Assembly: GCF_014201115.1 (NCBI RefSeq)
Contig: NZ_JACHDO010000001.1
Span: 2,976,001 to 3,040,000, forward strand
DNA from: Nocardiopsis metallicus
GTDB taxonomy: Bacteria; Actinomycetota; Actinomycetes; Streptosporangiales; Streptosporangiaceae
Reading direction: 5' to 3'
DNA length: 64,000 nt
Of this stretch, positions 37,497-48,822 are shown piece after piece. The notes under the pieces were generated by a model that ran no database searches, was not told the DNA's origin, and saw only the letters and a list, made by a program, of their open reading frames with translations. The position numbers and the translations under genes are program-made. How positions within the stretch are numbered: position 1 is the first letter of the stretch; the number at the start of each line of letters is the position of its first letter.

Positions 37497-38465
37497 CTAG
37501 AGGAGGAAGCGCGCGATGAGCGGGTCGATGGTGACGGCCACGAACAGCAGCGCCAGGTAGGCGTTGGTGAGGTGGAAGAAGTTCATCGTCTTGAGCTGGG
37601 CTCCGGTCACTCCCGCCATGGAGCGGCTGAGCAGGCGGTGCGCCTGGATGACCAGCAGGGCGCCCAGGACCAGGGCGACCACGCCGTAGAACCAGGTGGT
37701 CCCGGCCACCGGCCAGAAGATCAGGGAGACGATCACGGTCGCCCAGCTGTAGAGCACCGACTCCAGCAGCACCCGGCGGTCGCTGGCGACCACGGGCAGC
37801 ATCGGGACCTTGGCTGCCGCGTAGTCCTCGCGGTAGCGCATGGCCAGCGTCCAGGTGTGCGGCGGCGTCCAGAAGAACACCACCAGGAAGAGCACGAACG
37901 GCGCCCAGTCGAGGCTGTTGGTGACGGCGGCCCAGCCGATGAGGACCGGCATGCACCCGGCGATGCCGCCCCACACGACGTTCTGCGCGGTGCGCCGCTT
38001 GAGCAGCATCGTGTAGACGAAGATGTAGAACGCGATCGCGAAGACCGACAGCACGGCCGAGAGCGTGTTGACGAACACGAGGAAACCGACCGTGGAGCCG
38101 ATCGCCAGCGTCAGACCGTAGAAGAGGGCCCCGCGCGGGGTCACCAGGTCCATCGCACCGGGGCGCTGACGGGTGCGACGCATCTCACGGTCGATATCGC
38201 GGTCGATGTAGCAGTTCATCGCGTTGGCGCTGGCCGCGGACATGGTGCCGAACACCAGGGTGGCGACCGCGGTCCACAGCGGTGGCACACCTCCGGCGGC
38301 GACGAACATCACCGGAATGGTGGTGATCAGCAAGAGCTCGATGACGCGGGGCTTGGAGAGCGCGACGTAGGCACGGGCGTGCTCGCCGAAGGAGGCCTTG
38401 CGGGGGGCCTCGGCGGCGGGCTCGCCGGTCTCTTCGGTATGGGGTGCGCGGTTGGTGAGGGCCAT
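37497..38465 (-). CDS. ctaB: Protoheme IX farnesyltransferase (heme O synthase)
   Basis: Adds a farnesyl group to heme b, giving heme O, the substrate of CtaA. UbiA-type prenyltransferase of 322 residues and about nine helices. The Asp-rich motif [19 protein letters not shown] (84-102) and the second motif [14 protein letters not shown] are intact. The N-terminal 25 residues are polar and variable. A 17-base motif shared with ctaA lies 160 bases upstream. Confidence 0.95.
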   Translation of the reverse strand: MALTNRAPHTEETGEPAAEAPRKASFGEHARAYVALSKPRVIELLLITTIPVMFVAAGGVPPLWTAVATLVFGTMSAASANAMNCYIDRDIDREMRRTRQRPGAMDLVTPRGALFYGLTLAIGSTVGFLVFVNTLSAVLSVFAIAFYIFVYTMLLKRRTAQNVVWGGIAGCMPVLIGWAAVTNSLDWAPFVLFLVVFFWTPPHTWTLAMRYREDYAAAKVPMLPVVASDRRVLLESVLYSWATVIVSLIFWPVAGTTWFYGVVALVLGALLVIQAHRLLSRSMAGVTGAQLKTMNFFHLTNAYLALLFVAVTIDPLIARFLL

Positions 38466-39261
38466 CAGTTCCGCGTCCTCACGTCCGGAAGCACTCGTGT
38501 CCCCTGGGGGGCCGGCTCGGTTTCAGACACGCGGATACCTCGACAACTCTTAGGGATTTCGACACTGCTCGCCACGCGGGGTCGACCGGACCGACAAAGC
38601 GGCAGGATCAGCGAAAACCCCGTCAACGACATACTGTAGTACTTCCTCGCGCAAACCAGTGACCAGCCCCCTCCGTACGGGTGGCCTCCGCCCCGGACGG
38701 CCCGCGACCCCGGTCCCGGTCCAGGTCCCGGGCGCCCGTTACCTCCCGGTGCCCGGCGCCCGCGGGTGTACAGAAGGTTCGCACAGGCCCCACCGTGCTT
38801 CCAACGTGCCACGCGCCCCGGGCGGGGGGCCGACGCGTACCCCACGGGCCCCCACGGGGACCCAAAGGGGGACCCAAGGGGCGGGCACGAACCCGTACGC
38901 CTTGCGGGTTACCCCCCGGTAAGTGGAGGTGTCGGGCAACCACACTCCCGACCACGGACGATAGGCTCACAGTCGGCCCTGTTCTCGGTCCCTTCACCGT
39001 GGGACCGCGCTCCGGTCGCCATGGCCAGACGCTGGGGCAACGGCGCTCCGGCCCGGGTGACCAGGCCGAAACTCCGTGCCACGGGTGCCACGGAGTCACG
39101 TCCACAGTCGAAGCCGAAGACGATCCCGCCCTCCAGCACTCCCCCGCGGCCCGCCCGACCGGCGGGTCGCCCGCAGGGTGCCCGGCGACAACCATGCACA
39201 CACAACCCACACCCGCCCCGGAACCGGGTGCACGGGTGCCCGAGAAGGAGAACGAAAGTCC
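38466..39261. other. 796-base divergent intergenic region ctaB/tkt
   Basis: Very C/G-rich with no supported gene. It includes stem-forming C/G runs at 38818-38885. A possible tkt promoter has TAGGCT at 38962-38967. Long frames here are composition shadows. Confidence 0.55.
38625..38641 (-). promoter_or_regulatory. ctaB promoter/operator with BlaI-like palindrome
   Basis: On the minus strand TACTACAGTATGTCGTT differs from the ctaA site at only two of 17 positions. TACAGT could be the -10 element, giving a leader of about 160 bases. Confidence 0.5.
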
Positions 39262-41355
39262 GTGAACGCCCACACCCCGCAAAACCTGGAGTGGTCGGAC
39301 CTCGACCTCCGTGCCGTCAACACGGTTCGGGCGCTGGCGATGGACGCGGTAGAGAAGTCGGGTAACGGCCACCCCGGCACCGCGATGAGCCTCGCGCCCG
39401 CCGCTTACCTCCTCTTCCAGAAGGTCATGCGGCACGATCCCGCCGCGCCCGAGTGGGTGGGCCGGGACCGCTTCGTGCTGTCGATCGGCCACTCCAGCCT
39501 CACGCTGTACATCCAGCTCTACCTGGCCGGGTACGGCCTCACCCTCGACGACCTCAAGGCGCTGCGCCAGTGGGACAGCCTGACCCCGGGGCACCCCGAG
39601 GTCGGCCACACCGCCGGTGTGGAGACCACCACCGGCCCGCTGGGCCAGGGTGTGGGCAACGCCGTCGGCATGGCCATGGCGGCCCGCCGCGAGCGCGGCC
39701 TGTTCAACCCCGAGGCCGGTCCGGGTGCCAGCCCCTTCGACCACCACGTCTACGCCTTCTGCTCCGACGGCGACGTCCAGGAGGGTGTGAGCCACGAGGC
39801 GAGCGCCCTGGCCGGGACGCAGAACCTGGGCAACCTCATCATGATCTGGGACGACAACCAGATCTCCATCGAGGACGACACCCGCATCGCGCACAGCGAG
39901 GACGTCGTGGCCCGCTACGCCGCCTACGGCTGGCACGTGGAGGAGGTCGACTGGACCGCCACCGGCGAGTACGTCGAGGACGTCGACGCCCTCTACCAGG
40001 CGATCCTGCGCGGCAAGGCCGAGACCGAGCGCCCGACCTTCATCCGTCTGCGCACCGTCATCGGCTGGCCCGCGCCCAACAAGCAGAACACCGGCGCCAT
40101 CCACGGCGCGGCGATCGGCGCCGACGAGATCTCCGCCACCAAGCAGATCCTCGGCCTGCCCGACGAGCCGTTCGGTGTCCAGGACGACGTGATCGAGCAC
40201 ACCCGCAAGGCGCTGGACCGCGGCCGCGACGCCCACGCCGAGTGGGACGAGGCCTTCAACGCCTGGCGCAAGGGAGCCGAGGAGCACGGCGAGCTCTTCG
40301 ACCGCCTGCAGTCGGGCAAGCTGCCCGAGGGCTGGGAGAAGTCCCTGCCCACCTTCGAGGCCAGCGACAAGGGTCTGGCCACCCGCAAGGCCAGCGGTGA
40401 GGTGCTCAGCGCCGTCGCCCCGGTCCTGCCGGAGCTGTGGGGCGGTTCGGCCGACCTCGCCGGTTCGAACAACACCACGCCCAAGGGCGAGCCGTCGTTC
40501 CTCCCGTTCGACCGGGCCAGCTCGATGTTCCCGGGCAACCCCTACGGGCGCGTGCTGCACTTCGGTGTCCGCGAGCACGGCATGGGGTCGATCCTCAACG
40601 GCATCGCCCTGCACGGCCCCACCCGCCCCTACGGCGGTACCTTCCTGGTGTTCAGCGACTACATGCGCCCGGCCGTTCGTCTGGCCGCGCTGATGAAGCT
40701 GCCGGTCACCTACGTGTGGACGCACGACTCCATCGGCCTGGGCGAGGACGGACCGACCCACCAGCCGGTCGAGCACCTGTGGGCCCTGCGCGCCATCCCC
40801 GGCCTGGACGTGATCCGTCCGGCCGACGCCAACGAGACCGTGGTGGCCTGGCGCGAGGTCATGGCCAACGCCGACCGCCCGTCCGCGCTGGCCCTGACCC
40901 GGCAGAACGTGCCCACCCTGGACCGGGACGCCCACGGCTCCGCCGAGGGCGTGGCCAAGGGCGGTTACGTGCTGGCCGAGGCCTCCGGCGGCAGCCCCGA
41001 GGCGATCATCATCGCCACCGGCAGCGAGGTGCAGCTGGCCCTGGCCGCCCGCACCGAGCTGGAGGAGGCCGGTACGCCCACCCGCGTGGTCTCCATGCCG
41101 TGCGTGGAGTGGTTCGAGGCCCAGAGCGAGGAGTACCGCGAGGAGGTCCTGCCCTCCTCGGTGCGCGCCCGCGTGTCCGTCGAGGCCGGGATCGCCATGG
41201 GCTGGCGCTCCTACGTCGGCGACGCCGGCGTGTCGGTGAGCCTGGAGCACTTCGGTGCCTCCGCTCCCTACCAGACGCTGTACGAGAAGTTCGGCATCAC
41301 CTCCGAGGCCGTCGTCGCGGCGGTCCGCGACAGCCTGGCCAAGGCCGGAAGCTGA
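39262..41355 (+). CDS. tkt: Transketolase
   Basis: Thiamine-diphosphate enzyme of the non-oxidative pentose phosphate branch. 697 residues from the GTG at 39262 (GAAGGAG upstream). [13 protein letters not shown] and the ThDP-metal motif [14 protein letters not shown] lie in the first domain; [16 protein letters not shown] and [18 protein letters not shown] in the second. The longer upstream frame is not coding. First gene of tkt-tal-zwf-opcA-pgl. Confidence 0.97.
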   Translation: MNAHTPQNLEWSDLDLRAVNTVRALAMDAVEKSGNGHPGTAMSLAPAAYLLFQKVMRHDPAAPEWVGRDRFVLSIGHSSLTLYIQLYLAGYGLTLDDLKALRQWDSLTPGHPEVGHTAGVETTTGPLGQGVGNAVGMAMAARRERGLFNPEAGPGASPFDHHVYAFCSDGDVQEGVSHEASALAGTQNLGNLIMIWDDNQISIEDDTRIAHSEDVVARYAAYGWHVEEVDWTATGEYVEDVDALYQAILRGKAETERPTFIRLRTVIGWPAPNKQNTGAIHGAAIGADEISATKQILGLPDEPFGVQDDVIEHTRKALDRGRDAHAEWDEAFNAWRKGAEEHGELFDRLQSGKLPEGWEKSLPTFEASDKGLATRKASGEVLSAVAPVLPELWGGSADLAGSNNTTPKGEPSFLPFDRASSMFPGNPYGRVLHFGVREHGMGSILNGIALHGPTRPYGGTFLVFSDYMRPAVRLAALMKLPVTYVWTHDSIGLGEDGPTHQPVEHLWALRAIPGLDVIRPADANETVVAWREVMANADRPSALALTRQNVPTLDRDAHGSAEGVAKGGYVLAEASGGSPEAIIIATGSEVQLALAARTELEEAGTPTRVVSMPCVEWFEAQSEEYREEVLPSSVRARVSVEAGIAMGWRSYVGDAGVSVSLEHFGASAPYQTLYEKFGITSEAVVAAVRDSLAKAGS

Positions 41356-41359
41356 CGAC

Positions 41360-41393
41360 GCGGGCCCGCCGGGAGGATCCCCGGCGGGCCCGC
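41360..41393 (+). terminator. Hairpin between tkt and tal
   Basis: GCGGGCCCGCCGG pairs perfectly with CCGGCGGGCCCGC. It sits inside the operon and may attenuate or protect the tkt message rather than end transcription. Confidence 0.6.
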
Positions 41394-41447
41394 CCCGCTG
41401 TGTGAACCAGGGCCGACGAGGCCCCGTGAGGAAGGCGTGAGAAGCAC

Positions 41448-42554
41448 ATGAGCACCGCTCTGAAGGACCTGGCCGAGGCCGGTCAGTCCGTCTGGCTGGA
41501 CGACATCAGCCGTGACCGGCTGCGCACCGGCAACCTGGCCGAACTGCTGTCGACCCACCACGTCACCGGCGTCACCTCCAACCCCTCCATCTTCGACAAG
41601 GCGCTCGCCGAGGGCGACGCCTACGACCTCCAGGTGCACGAGCTCGGTGTGCGCGGAGTCTCGGTGGGCGAGGCCGTCCGGCTGCTGACCGCCTACGACA
41701 TCCGCTGGGCCGCGGACACCCTGCGCCCGGTGTACGAGTCCTCCGACCGCGTGGACGGGCGGGTCTCCCTCGAGGTGGACCCGCGCCTGGCCCGCGAGAC
41801 AGAGCGCACCGTCGCCGAGGCCAAGTCGCTGTGGTGGATGGTCGACCGGCCCAACCTGATGATCAAGATCCCGGCGACCGTCGAGGGCCTGCCCGCGATC
41901 ACCCAGGTGCTCGGGCTCGGCATCAGCGTCAACGTGACCCTGATCTTCTCCCTGGAGCGCTACCGCGCGGTCATGGAGGCGTTCCTGGAGGGCCTGGAAC
42001 TGGCCAGGGAGAACGGCCACGACCTGTCCCGGATCCAGTCCGTGGCGTCGTTCTTCGTCAGCCGGGTGGACTCCGAGGTGGACAAGCGCCTCAAGGAGAT
42101 CGGCACCCCGCGCGCCGAGGAGCTGCTCGGCCGCGCCGCCATCGCCAACGCGCGCCTGGCCTACCGCGACTACGAGGAGGTCTTCTCCTCGGAGCGCTGG
42201 AAGACCCTGGCCGCCGAGGGCGCCACCCCGCAGCGCCCGCTGTGGGCCTCCACCGGGGTGAAGGACCCGGCCTACCCGGACACCCGCTACGTCACCGAGC
42301 TGGTCGCCCCGGGCACCGTGAACACGATGCCGCAGGCCACCCTGGACGCCACCGCCGACCACGGCGAGGTCACCGGCGACACCGTCCGCGCGGGCTACGA
42401 CTCCGCCCAGGCCGACCTGGACGCGCTGGCCGAGGCGGGCGTGGACCTGGCCGACGTGACCCGTCACCTGGAGGAGGACGGCGTGGTCAAGTTCGTCGAC
42501 TCCTGGGAGAGCCTGCTCGGCCGCCTCACCATGAAGCTCGACGAGCTCTCCTGA
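41448..42554 (+). CDS. tal: Transaldolase
   Basis: Transfers dihydroxyacetone units in the pentose phosphate pathway. 368 residues, the longer actinobacterial/cyanobacterial type. Lys140 in NLMIKIPAT is the Schiff-base lysine; [10 protein letters not shown] and the [11 protein letters not shown] region are also conserved. GAGAAGC precedes the ATG. No phosphoglucose isomerase domain is fused. Confidence 0.96.
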   Translation: MSTALKDLAEAGQSVWLDDISRDRLRTGNLAELLSTHHVTGVTSNPSIFDKALAEGDAYDLQVHELGVRGVSVGEAVRLLTAYDIRWAADTLRPVYESSDRVDGRVSLEVDPRLARETERTVAEAKSLWWMVDRPNLMIKIPATVEGLPAITQVLGLGISVNVTLIFSLERYRAVMEAFLEGLELARENGHDLSRIQSVASFFVSRVDSEVDKRLKEIGTPRAEELLGRAAIANARLAYRDYEEVFSSERWKTLAAEGATPQRPLWASTGVKDPAYPDTRYVTELVAPGTVNTMPQATLDATADHGEVTGDTVRAGYDSAQADLDALAEAGVDLADVTRHLEEDGVVKFVDSWESLLGRLTMKLDELS

Positions 42555-42580
42555 CCCGGGCCCCGCTTCCCGATCACCGA

Positions 42581-42613
42581 CCCGCGTCCGCGCCCGAGCC
42601 GCGCGGACGCGGG
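42581..42613 (+). terminator. Hairpin between tal and zwf
   Basis: CCCGCGTCCGCGC (42581-42593) pairs with GCGCGGACGCGGG (42601-42613). It is a second intra-operon stem, as between tkt and tal. Confidence 0.6.
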
Positions 42614-42661
42614 TTCCACCAGCCACCACCAGGCCGTTCCTGACAGGAAGAGACGGAACCC

Positions 42662-44227
<1,566 letters not shown>

Positions 44228-44252
44228 CCACCGTCCGCCCCGGGAGGAACAG

Positions 44253-45179
44253 ATGACGCTCTATCTTCCGCGCACCACGACCTCGCAGATCACCGAGGCG
44301 CTCATGGCCGAGCGGCTCAGCGTGGGCGGGGGCGCCATGAACATGGTGCTCACCCTGGTCATCGTCACCGACGAGGCCGACCACTACGACGCCGTGCGCG
44401 CGGCCACCGAGGCCGGCCGCGAGCACCCCTCGCGGGTGGTGGCGCTGATCCGCCGCGACCCGGGGGCCGAACCGGCCATCGACGCGGAGATCCGCCGCCC
44501 GGGCACCTCCGGCCCCGGCGAGGCGGTGCTGCTGCGCCTGTACGGGCCGCTGGGCGAGCACCCCGACTCGGTGCTCACCCCGCTGCTGGTCCCGGACGCA
44601 CCCGTGGTGGTCTGGTGGCCCGGCCAGGGCCCCACCGACCCGGCCGCCGACCCGGTGGGCAAACTGGCGCAGAGAAGGATCACCGACGCATTGCGCGCCC
44701 CGGATCCGGTAGCGGACCTGATGGAGCGGGTAGCCCACTACCGTCCGGGGGACACGGACCTGACCTGGACGCGACTGACCCCGTGGCGCTCGCTGCTGGC
44801 CAGCGCCATGGACCAGCCGTGCGGCTGGGTGACCTCGGCCAGGGTGACGGCGGAGCCGCACTATCCGAGCGCCGAGCTCCTGGCCGCCTGGCTGTCCGAA
44901 CGGCTGGAGGTCGAGGTGGAACGCGGCACCTCGCACGGCCCCGGCCTGACCGAGGTCCGGCTGACCACCGACCAGGGGGACATCACGATCTCCCGGGTGG
45001 ACGGCCGGGTCGCCACACTGTCCAGGACCGGGCAGCCCGACCAGACGGTGGCGCTGGCCCGACGCGGCGCCGCCCTGGCGCTCGCCGAGGAGCTGCGCCG
45101 CCTGGACGCCGACGAGACGTACGCGAGCGCGGCCCGCCACCTGGGGTCGAAGCTCGCTGGAAGCGGAGTAGAGGGATGA
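44253..45179 (+). CDS. opcA: OpcA, glucose-6-phosphate dehydrogenase assembly protein
   Basis: Allosteric or assembly partner of Zwf. 308 residues from ATG 44253 (GGGAGGAAC upstream). MNMVLTLVIVTDEADHYDAV and LLRLYGPLGEHPDSVLTPLL, then the LVPDAPVVVWWPG motif, are usual for OpcA. The stop overlaps the pgl start (ATGA). Confidence 0.94.
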   Translation: MTLYLPRTTTSQITEALMAERLSVGGGAMNMVLTLVIVTDEADHYDAVRAATEAGREHPSRVVALIRRDPGAEPAIDAEIRRPGTSGPGEAVLLRLYGPLGEHPDSVLTPLLVPDAPVVVWWPGQGPTDPAADPVGKLAQRRITDALRAPDPVADLMERVAHYRPGDTDLTWTRLTPWRSLLASAMDQPCGWVTSARVTAEPHYPSAELLAAWLSERLEVEVERGTSHGPGLTEVRLTTDQGDITISRVDGRVATLSRTGQPDQTVALARRGAALALAEELRRLDADETYASAARHLGSKLAGSGVEG

Positions 45180-45922
45180 GCGAACCGGAGATCGTCCGCA
45201 CCACCGACGCCGAGCAGCTCGCGCAGAGCGCGGCGGCCCGGCTGGCGAAGCTGATCGTGAGCGCCGAGGCGGCCGAGCGTGAGTTCCACCTGGTGCTGAC
45301 CGGCGGCGGTGTGGGCATCAAGACCCTCGCCGCCCTGCGGGACGAGGCCAAGGCCAGCGGGATGAAGTGGTCGCACGTGCACCTGTGGTGGGGCGACGAG
45401 CGCTTCCTGCCCGAGGGCGACCCCGAGCGCAACGAGACCCAGGCCTGCGAGGCGCTGATCGACGACATCGACATCCCGGCGCACAACGTGCACCCGATGC
45501 CGTCCTCGGACGGGACCGACAACCACGACGCGGTGCGGGGGGCCACCAAGTACTCGGCGGCCCTGTCCGTGGCGGCGCGCGGTCGCGGCCCGGTGCCCGA
45601 GTTCGACGTGTGCCTGCTGGGCGTGGGCCCGGACGCGCACGTGGCCTCGCTGTTCCCGGGGCTGCCGGGCGTGCACGAGGACGAGGCCGCGGCGATCGCG
45701 GTGCACGACGCCCCCAAGCCGCCGCCGACCCGGATCAGCCTGGCGCTGCCCTCGATCCGCAGCGCCCGCCAGGTGTGGCTGCTGGCCTCGGGCGAGGGCA
45801 AGGCCGAGGCCGTGCGCCTGGGCGTGGCCGGTGGCAGTGTCGACGAGGCACCGGTGGCCGGTGCGCGCGGCGCCGAGAAGACGGTCTTCTGGGTGGACGG
45901 GGCGGCTGCCTCCAAGCTGTAG
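45176..45922 (+). CDS. pgl: 6-phosphogluconolactonase
   Basis: Hydrolyses the lactone made by Zwf. 248 residues; LVLTGGGVGIKTLAAL near the N-terminus, WWGDERFLPEGDPERNE for substrate binding, and FDVCLLGVGPDAHVASLFPG with the catalytic-site aspartate and histidine. The start overlaps opcA by 4 bases. The much longer open frame upstream is a shadow of opcA. Confidence 0.95.
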   Translation: MSEPEIVRTTDAEQLAQSAAARLAKLIVSAEAAEREFHLVLTGGGVGIKTLAALRDEAKASGMKWSHVHLWWGDERFLPEGDPERNETQACEALIDDIDIPAHNVHPMPSSDGTDNHDAVRGATKYSAALSVAARGRGPVPEFDVCLLGVGPDAHVASLFPGLPGVHEDEAAAIAVHDAPKPPPTRISLALPSIRSARQVWLLASGEGKAEAVRLGVAGGSVDEAPVAGARGAEKTVFWVDGAAASKL

Positions 45923-45951
45923 CAGTACGTGGTCAGCGGGTACACACGAAA

Positions 45952-45990
45952 GCCCCGGCTGGGGTCTCTCAGGAGATCCCCAGCCGGGGC
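45952..45990. terminator. Terminator after pgl
   Basis: GCCCCGGCTGGGG (45952-45964) pairs with CCCCAGCCGGGGC (45978-45990); it serves both the pentose phosphate operon and the convergent MerR gene. Confidence 0.85.
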
Positions 45991-46020
45991 CTCCTCATGC
46001 GGGGGCGTGTGCCCCCTCGC

Positions 46021-46881
46021 TCAGGTGAGGTCCTCGGCCTCGCCGAGGGGACGCAGACGGATCGCGGTCTCCACACCCTCCTCATGCAGGATGTGGCGCA
46101 TCCCGGAGAAGTCGGGGAAGAACCCTTCCGGAACCCGGGGCACCAGCCGGGAAAGGGCCGTGCTGTACTTGGGCATCGAGTTCCTGCCGGGCAGGTGAAT
46201 CGACAGCTCCTCCCGAGCTTCGAAGGCCTGCACGTCAACCTTCTCGGATAGGACAGCGAGCACCTCGGCGTCAGCGACGACCGGAAGCTTGGCCAGCCAG
46301 TGCGGCCCCTTTTCCGTGAGGGCCCGCTCCTTCTGCTCAGCGGTCTCTGCTGCCCAACTGAACCAGGGGGCAGCCGTCACGGTGGCGCCGTGTTCAGCGG
46401 CCAGGGCGGTCAGCTCCCCCACGGTGGCCATGACGGCGACGGTGACCTGCTCCCAGTCGTACTGGTCGGCCTGGCCCCGCTGGCTCTCCACGGCGGTCGC
46501 GGGAACGGCCTTCGACAGCACCGTCACCCCCGCTGTCTCCCTGCACTGGACCTCGGGCCGGGAGGCAAGCAGCTTGCGGACGGCGGCGATCGCCTCGTCC
46601 TCGGCCTCGCGCTGGCGCTCCAGCGCTTCGATGTGTTCCTTCAGCAGCGCGGCGGCGGTGTCGGGAGCCTCCAGGGCACGGCGAACGTGCTTGACGCTCA
46701 TGCCGGTGCCACGCAGGGCCGTGACCAGTAGGGCGGTCTCGACCTGCGCGAATTCGTAGTACCGGTACCCGGTCCGCTCATCGACCCCGGCGGGGACCAA
46801 CAGTCGCTCGGAGTGGTAGAAGCGCAGCGTCTGCGGCGACAACCCGCTCATCTGGCTGAAATCCTTGACCGAAAGGCTCAT
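46021..46881 (-). CDS. MerR family regulator with C-terminal effector-binding domain
   Basis: 286 residues. N-terminal HTH MSLSVKDFSQMSGLSPQTLRFY with the RTGYRYYEF wing, a coiled-coil (EHIEALERQREAEDEAI), then about 150 residues of GyrI/BmrR-like ligand domain (ending with RHILHEEGVETAIRLRPLGE). Likely a drug or small-molecule sensor. No efflux gene is adjacent, so it may act only on its own promoter or on distant genes. No ribosome site is present and the promoter sits at the start codon. Confidence 0.88.
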   Translation of the reverse strand: MSLSVKDFSQMSGLSPQTLRFYHSERLLVPAGVDERTGYRYYEFAQVETALLVTALRGTGMSVKHVRRALEAPDTAAALLKEHIEALERQREAEDEAIAAVRKLLASRPEVQCRETAGVTVLSKAVPATAVESQRGQADQYDWEQVTVAVMATVGELTALAAEHGATVTAAPWFSWAAETAEQKERALTEKGPHWLAKLPVVADAEVLAVLSEKVDVQAFEAREELSIHLPGRNSMPKYSTALSRLVPRVPEGFFPDFSGMRHILHEEGVETAIRLRPLGEAEDLT

Positions 46882-46887
46882 GGTGCC

Positions 46888-46918
46888 AGTTTCGGGCTTG
46901 CAGTAACCACAAGGTCAA
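46888..46918 (-). promoter_or_regulatory. MerR-type promoter with 19-bp spacer, leaderless
   Basis: On the minus strand TTGACC (-35) and GAAACT (-10) are 19 bases apart, the long spacer diagnostic of MerR-controlled promoters. The dyad CTTG...CAAG (46897-46913) lies between. The -10 ends 6 bases before the ATG, which implies a leaderless mRNA. Confidence 0.65.
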
Positions 46919-46949
46919 CCGAGCACGCTGAGGCTGCCCCGCTCTGGCC

Positions 46950-47030
46950 CCGTGACGCTTCTATGTCAAGTGGTGAGAGGGCGGGCTGAGGTCTGTCTTC
47001 AGCCCGCCACTTGACATAGAAGCGTCACGG
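46950..47030. repeat. 81-bp near-perfect palindrome
   Basis: Arms of 24 bases, starting CCGTGACGCTTCTATGTCAA (46950) and ending with its complement at 47030, are perfectly complementary. An inner stem CGGGCTGA/TCAGCCCG follows after a 6-8 base bulge. It has no coding content. A MITE-like remnant or a strong structured terminator are the options. The rest of the gap 46882-47259 holds no gene. Confidence 0.7.
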
Positions 47031-47210
47031 AGAAAGGGTGCTGCCGCTCTTGCTGTCGGGGCGCGCCTGGGGCGGGCACCGGCAGATGGCCGAGACACTT
47101 GGTCGTTGGTGGTGGGCTCTTGTGGCCCGTCCGCCATCCCGACCTCTCCTTCCGCGTCACCCGATGGCCGCCCACCGCCGTCGCAGCGAAGCGGGTCAAG
47201 GTGGAACGCG

Positions 47211-47250
47211 CCTCCCCTGATGAGGTGCGGCGAACCTCATCGAAGGGGAG
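47211..47250 (-). terminator. Hairpin after murE
   Basis: CTCCCCTGATGAGGT faces ACCTCATCGAAGGGGAG with small mismatches, just downstream of the minus-strand murE-like gene. Confidence 0.6.
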
Positions 47251-47259
47251 GGCCGTGCG

Positions 47260-48738
47260 TCAGTGCCCGGCGACGACCTCGTGCACGGTGGTCATGTCGT
47301 CGAAGGGCAGCATCTCGTCGCCGACGATCTGGTAGGGCTCGCAGCCCTTGCCCGCGATCAGCACCACGTCACCGGAGCGGGCCACCGAGAGGGCCCGGTC
47401 GATGGCGGCCCGGCGGTCGGGGATACGGGTGAACGGGGTGCCGGTCTCCTCGATGCCCTCGGCGACCTGCGCCATGATCGTCTCCGGGTCCTCGTGGCGC
47501 GGGTTGTCCGAGGTCAGTACGCACCGGTCGGAGTAGGTCCCGGCGATCCGGCCCATTTTCGCGCGCTTGGTGGTGTCTCGGTCCCCGCCGCAGCCGAAGA
47601 CGGTGAAGACCCGGCCCGGGGCGAAACCCCGGATCGTGGCCAGGACCTTGTCGAGGGAGTCGGGCGAGTGGGCGTAGTCCACGATCACCGAGACCCCGCG
47701 CGGGGCCGCGAAGTGCTCGAAGCGCCCCGGGATCTGGGGCATCCGCTCCAGCGCCGCCACCAGCCCGGTGAGGTCGTGCCCCTGGACGTGGCAGGCGGCC
47801 AGCGCGGCGAGCGCGTTGGAGACCGAGAAGCGCCCCGGCATGGGGATCGCCGCCGGGTACTTGCGTCCGTCGTGGTGTAGGACGAACCGGGTGCCCGAGG
47901 CCTCCACCACCAGATCGGTGGCCCGGTAGTCCGCCTCGGTCTCGACGGAGTAGGTGACCGCCGCGCCCGGCATCATCGCCGGGATCGTGGCGCCGACGGG
48001 ATCGTCCACGTTGACCACGGCGCGGCGGCACAGCCCCTGGAACAGCCGCAGCTTGGCGTCCCGGTAGAGCTCCATCGTCCCGTGGTCGTCCAGGTGGTCC
48101 TGGGTCAGGTTGGTGAAGACCCCGACGTCGATGTGCGAGCCGTCCACACGGTGTTCGAGCAGGCCCATGGAGGTCGCCTCCAGCACGACGCTGAGGGTGC
48201 CCCGGCTGCGCATGCGGGCCAGCAGGTACTGCAGGTCGGGTGCTTCGGGTGTGCTGAGCACGGTGTGGGGCATCGGGATCGGGTCCCCGCCGGTCCGGGC
48301 CCCGGAGGTGCCGATGACCCCGACCCGGGCGCCGTTGGCGACCCGCAGCAGGGACTCGTACATGGAAGCCACCGAGGTCTTGCCGTTGGTACCGGTGACC
48401 GCGACGACGTCCATGGCGGAGCCGGGTTCGCCGTGGTACCGGGCGCAGACCAGGGCCGCCGCGACGCGGGCGTCGGCGACCCGGACCACACAGGCACCAG
48501 GTGGAGTGTCCAGGCCGTCGTCGGAGAGCGGTTCCTGGGTCAGGGCGGCGACGGCGCCCCGGGCGAACGCCGTGGCGATGCCCTCCGGGCCGCCTTGGCG
48601 GTGCCCCGGGAGCGCGAGGTAGAGGGATCCCGGCGCCACCCGGTCGAGGTCGGCGCAGGGGGCCGCGGCGATGGGGATGTCGGAGTCCCCGAAGATGACC
48701 TGGTGGGCATGGCCGTTGAGCAGTGCGCTCAGTTGCAG
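47260..48738 (-). CDS. murE: MurE-type UDP-MurNAc-tripeptide synthetase, probable CTG start
   Basis: Adds the third amino acid to the peptidoglycan precursor. ATP motif VTGTNGKTS, middle-domain EATSMGLLEHR and TNLTQDHLDDHG, and DNPRHEDP, the motif of meso-diaminopimelate-adding enzymes. The first ATG/GTG is at 48639, but the frame upstream codes a proper MurE N-terminus (LQLSALL...VIFGDSDIPIA). It contains no ATG, GTG or TTG; a CTG at 48738 has GAAGGGA 6 bases before it. The gene stands alone, outside any dcw cluster, so it may be a second MurE. Confidence 0.85.
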   Translation of the reverse strand: MQLSALLNGHAHQVIFGDSDIPIAAAPCADLDRVAPGSLYLALPGHRQGGPEGIATAFARGAVAALTQEPLSDDGLDTPPGACVVRVADARVAAALVCARYHGEPGSAMDVVAVTGTNGKTSVASMYESLLRVANGARVGVIGTSGARTGGDPIPMPHTVLSTPEAPDLQYLLARMRSRGTLSVVLEATSMGLLEHRVDGSHIDVGVFTNLTQDHLDDHGTMELYRDAKLRLFQGLCRRAVVNVDDPVGATIPAMMPGAAVTYSVETEADYRATDLVVEASGTRFVLHHDGRKYPAAIPMPGRFSVSNALAALAACHVQGHDLTGLVAALERMPQIPGRFEHFAAPRGVSVIVDYAHSPDSLDKVLATIRGFAPGRVFTVFGCGGDRDTTKRAKMGRIAGTYSDRCVLTSDNPRHEDPETIMAQVAEGIEETGTPFTRIPDRRAAIDRALSVARSGDVVLIAGKGCEPYQIVGDEMLPFDDMTTVHEVVAGH

Positions 48739-48822
48739 GGGGTGTCCCTTCGAGAGGCGGTGCGGCCGCGGGCGCGACCCACACCGGTATAACCCGGAGT
48801 ATACGCGCCCGCCCGCCAGCCC

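Noticed and set aside
38465..38635. 55-codon ORF (MSLTGFSLILPL...) ending at the ctaB start
   Set aside because: Its ATG lies inside the presumed promoter, before the expected transcription start, and composition is random. It could be a leader only if the promoter is elsewhere.
38818..38885. Riboswitch in the C/G-rich leader before tkt
   Set aside because: Stems are simple C/G runs with no conserved riboswitch core that I recognise.
38623..41250. 875-codon open frame antisense to tkt
   Set aside because: Composition shadow of a high-GC gene; Val/Gly/His/Asp-rich with no domain, while the opposite strand is a full transketolase.
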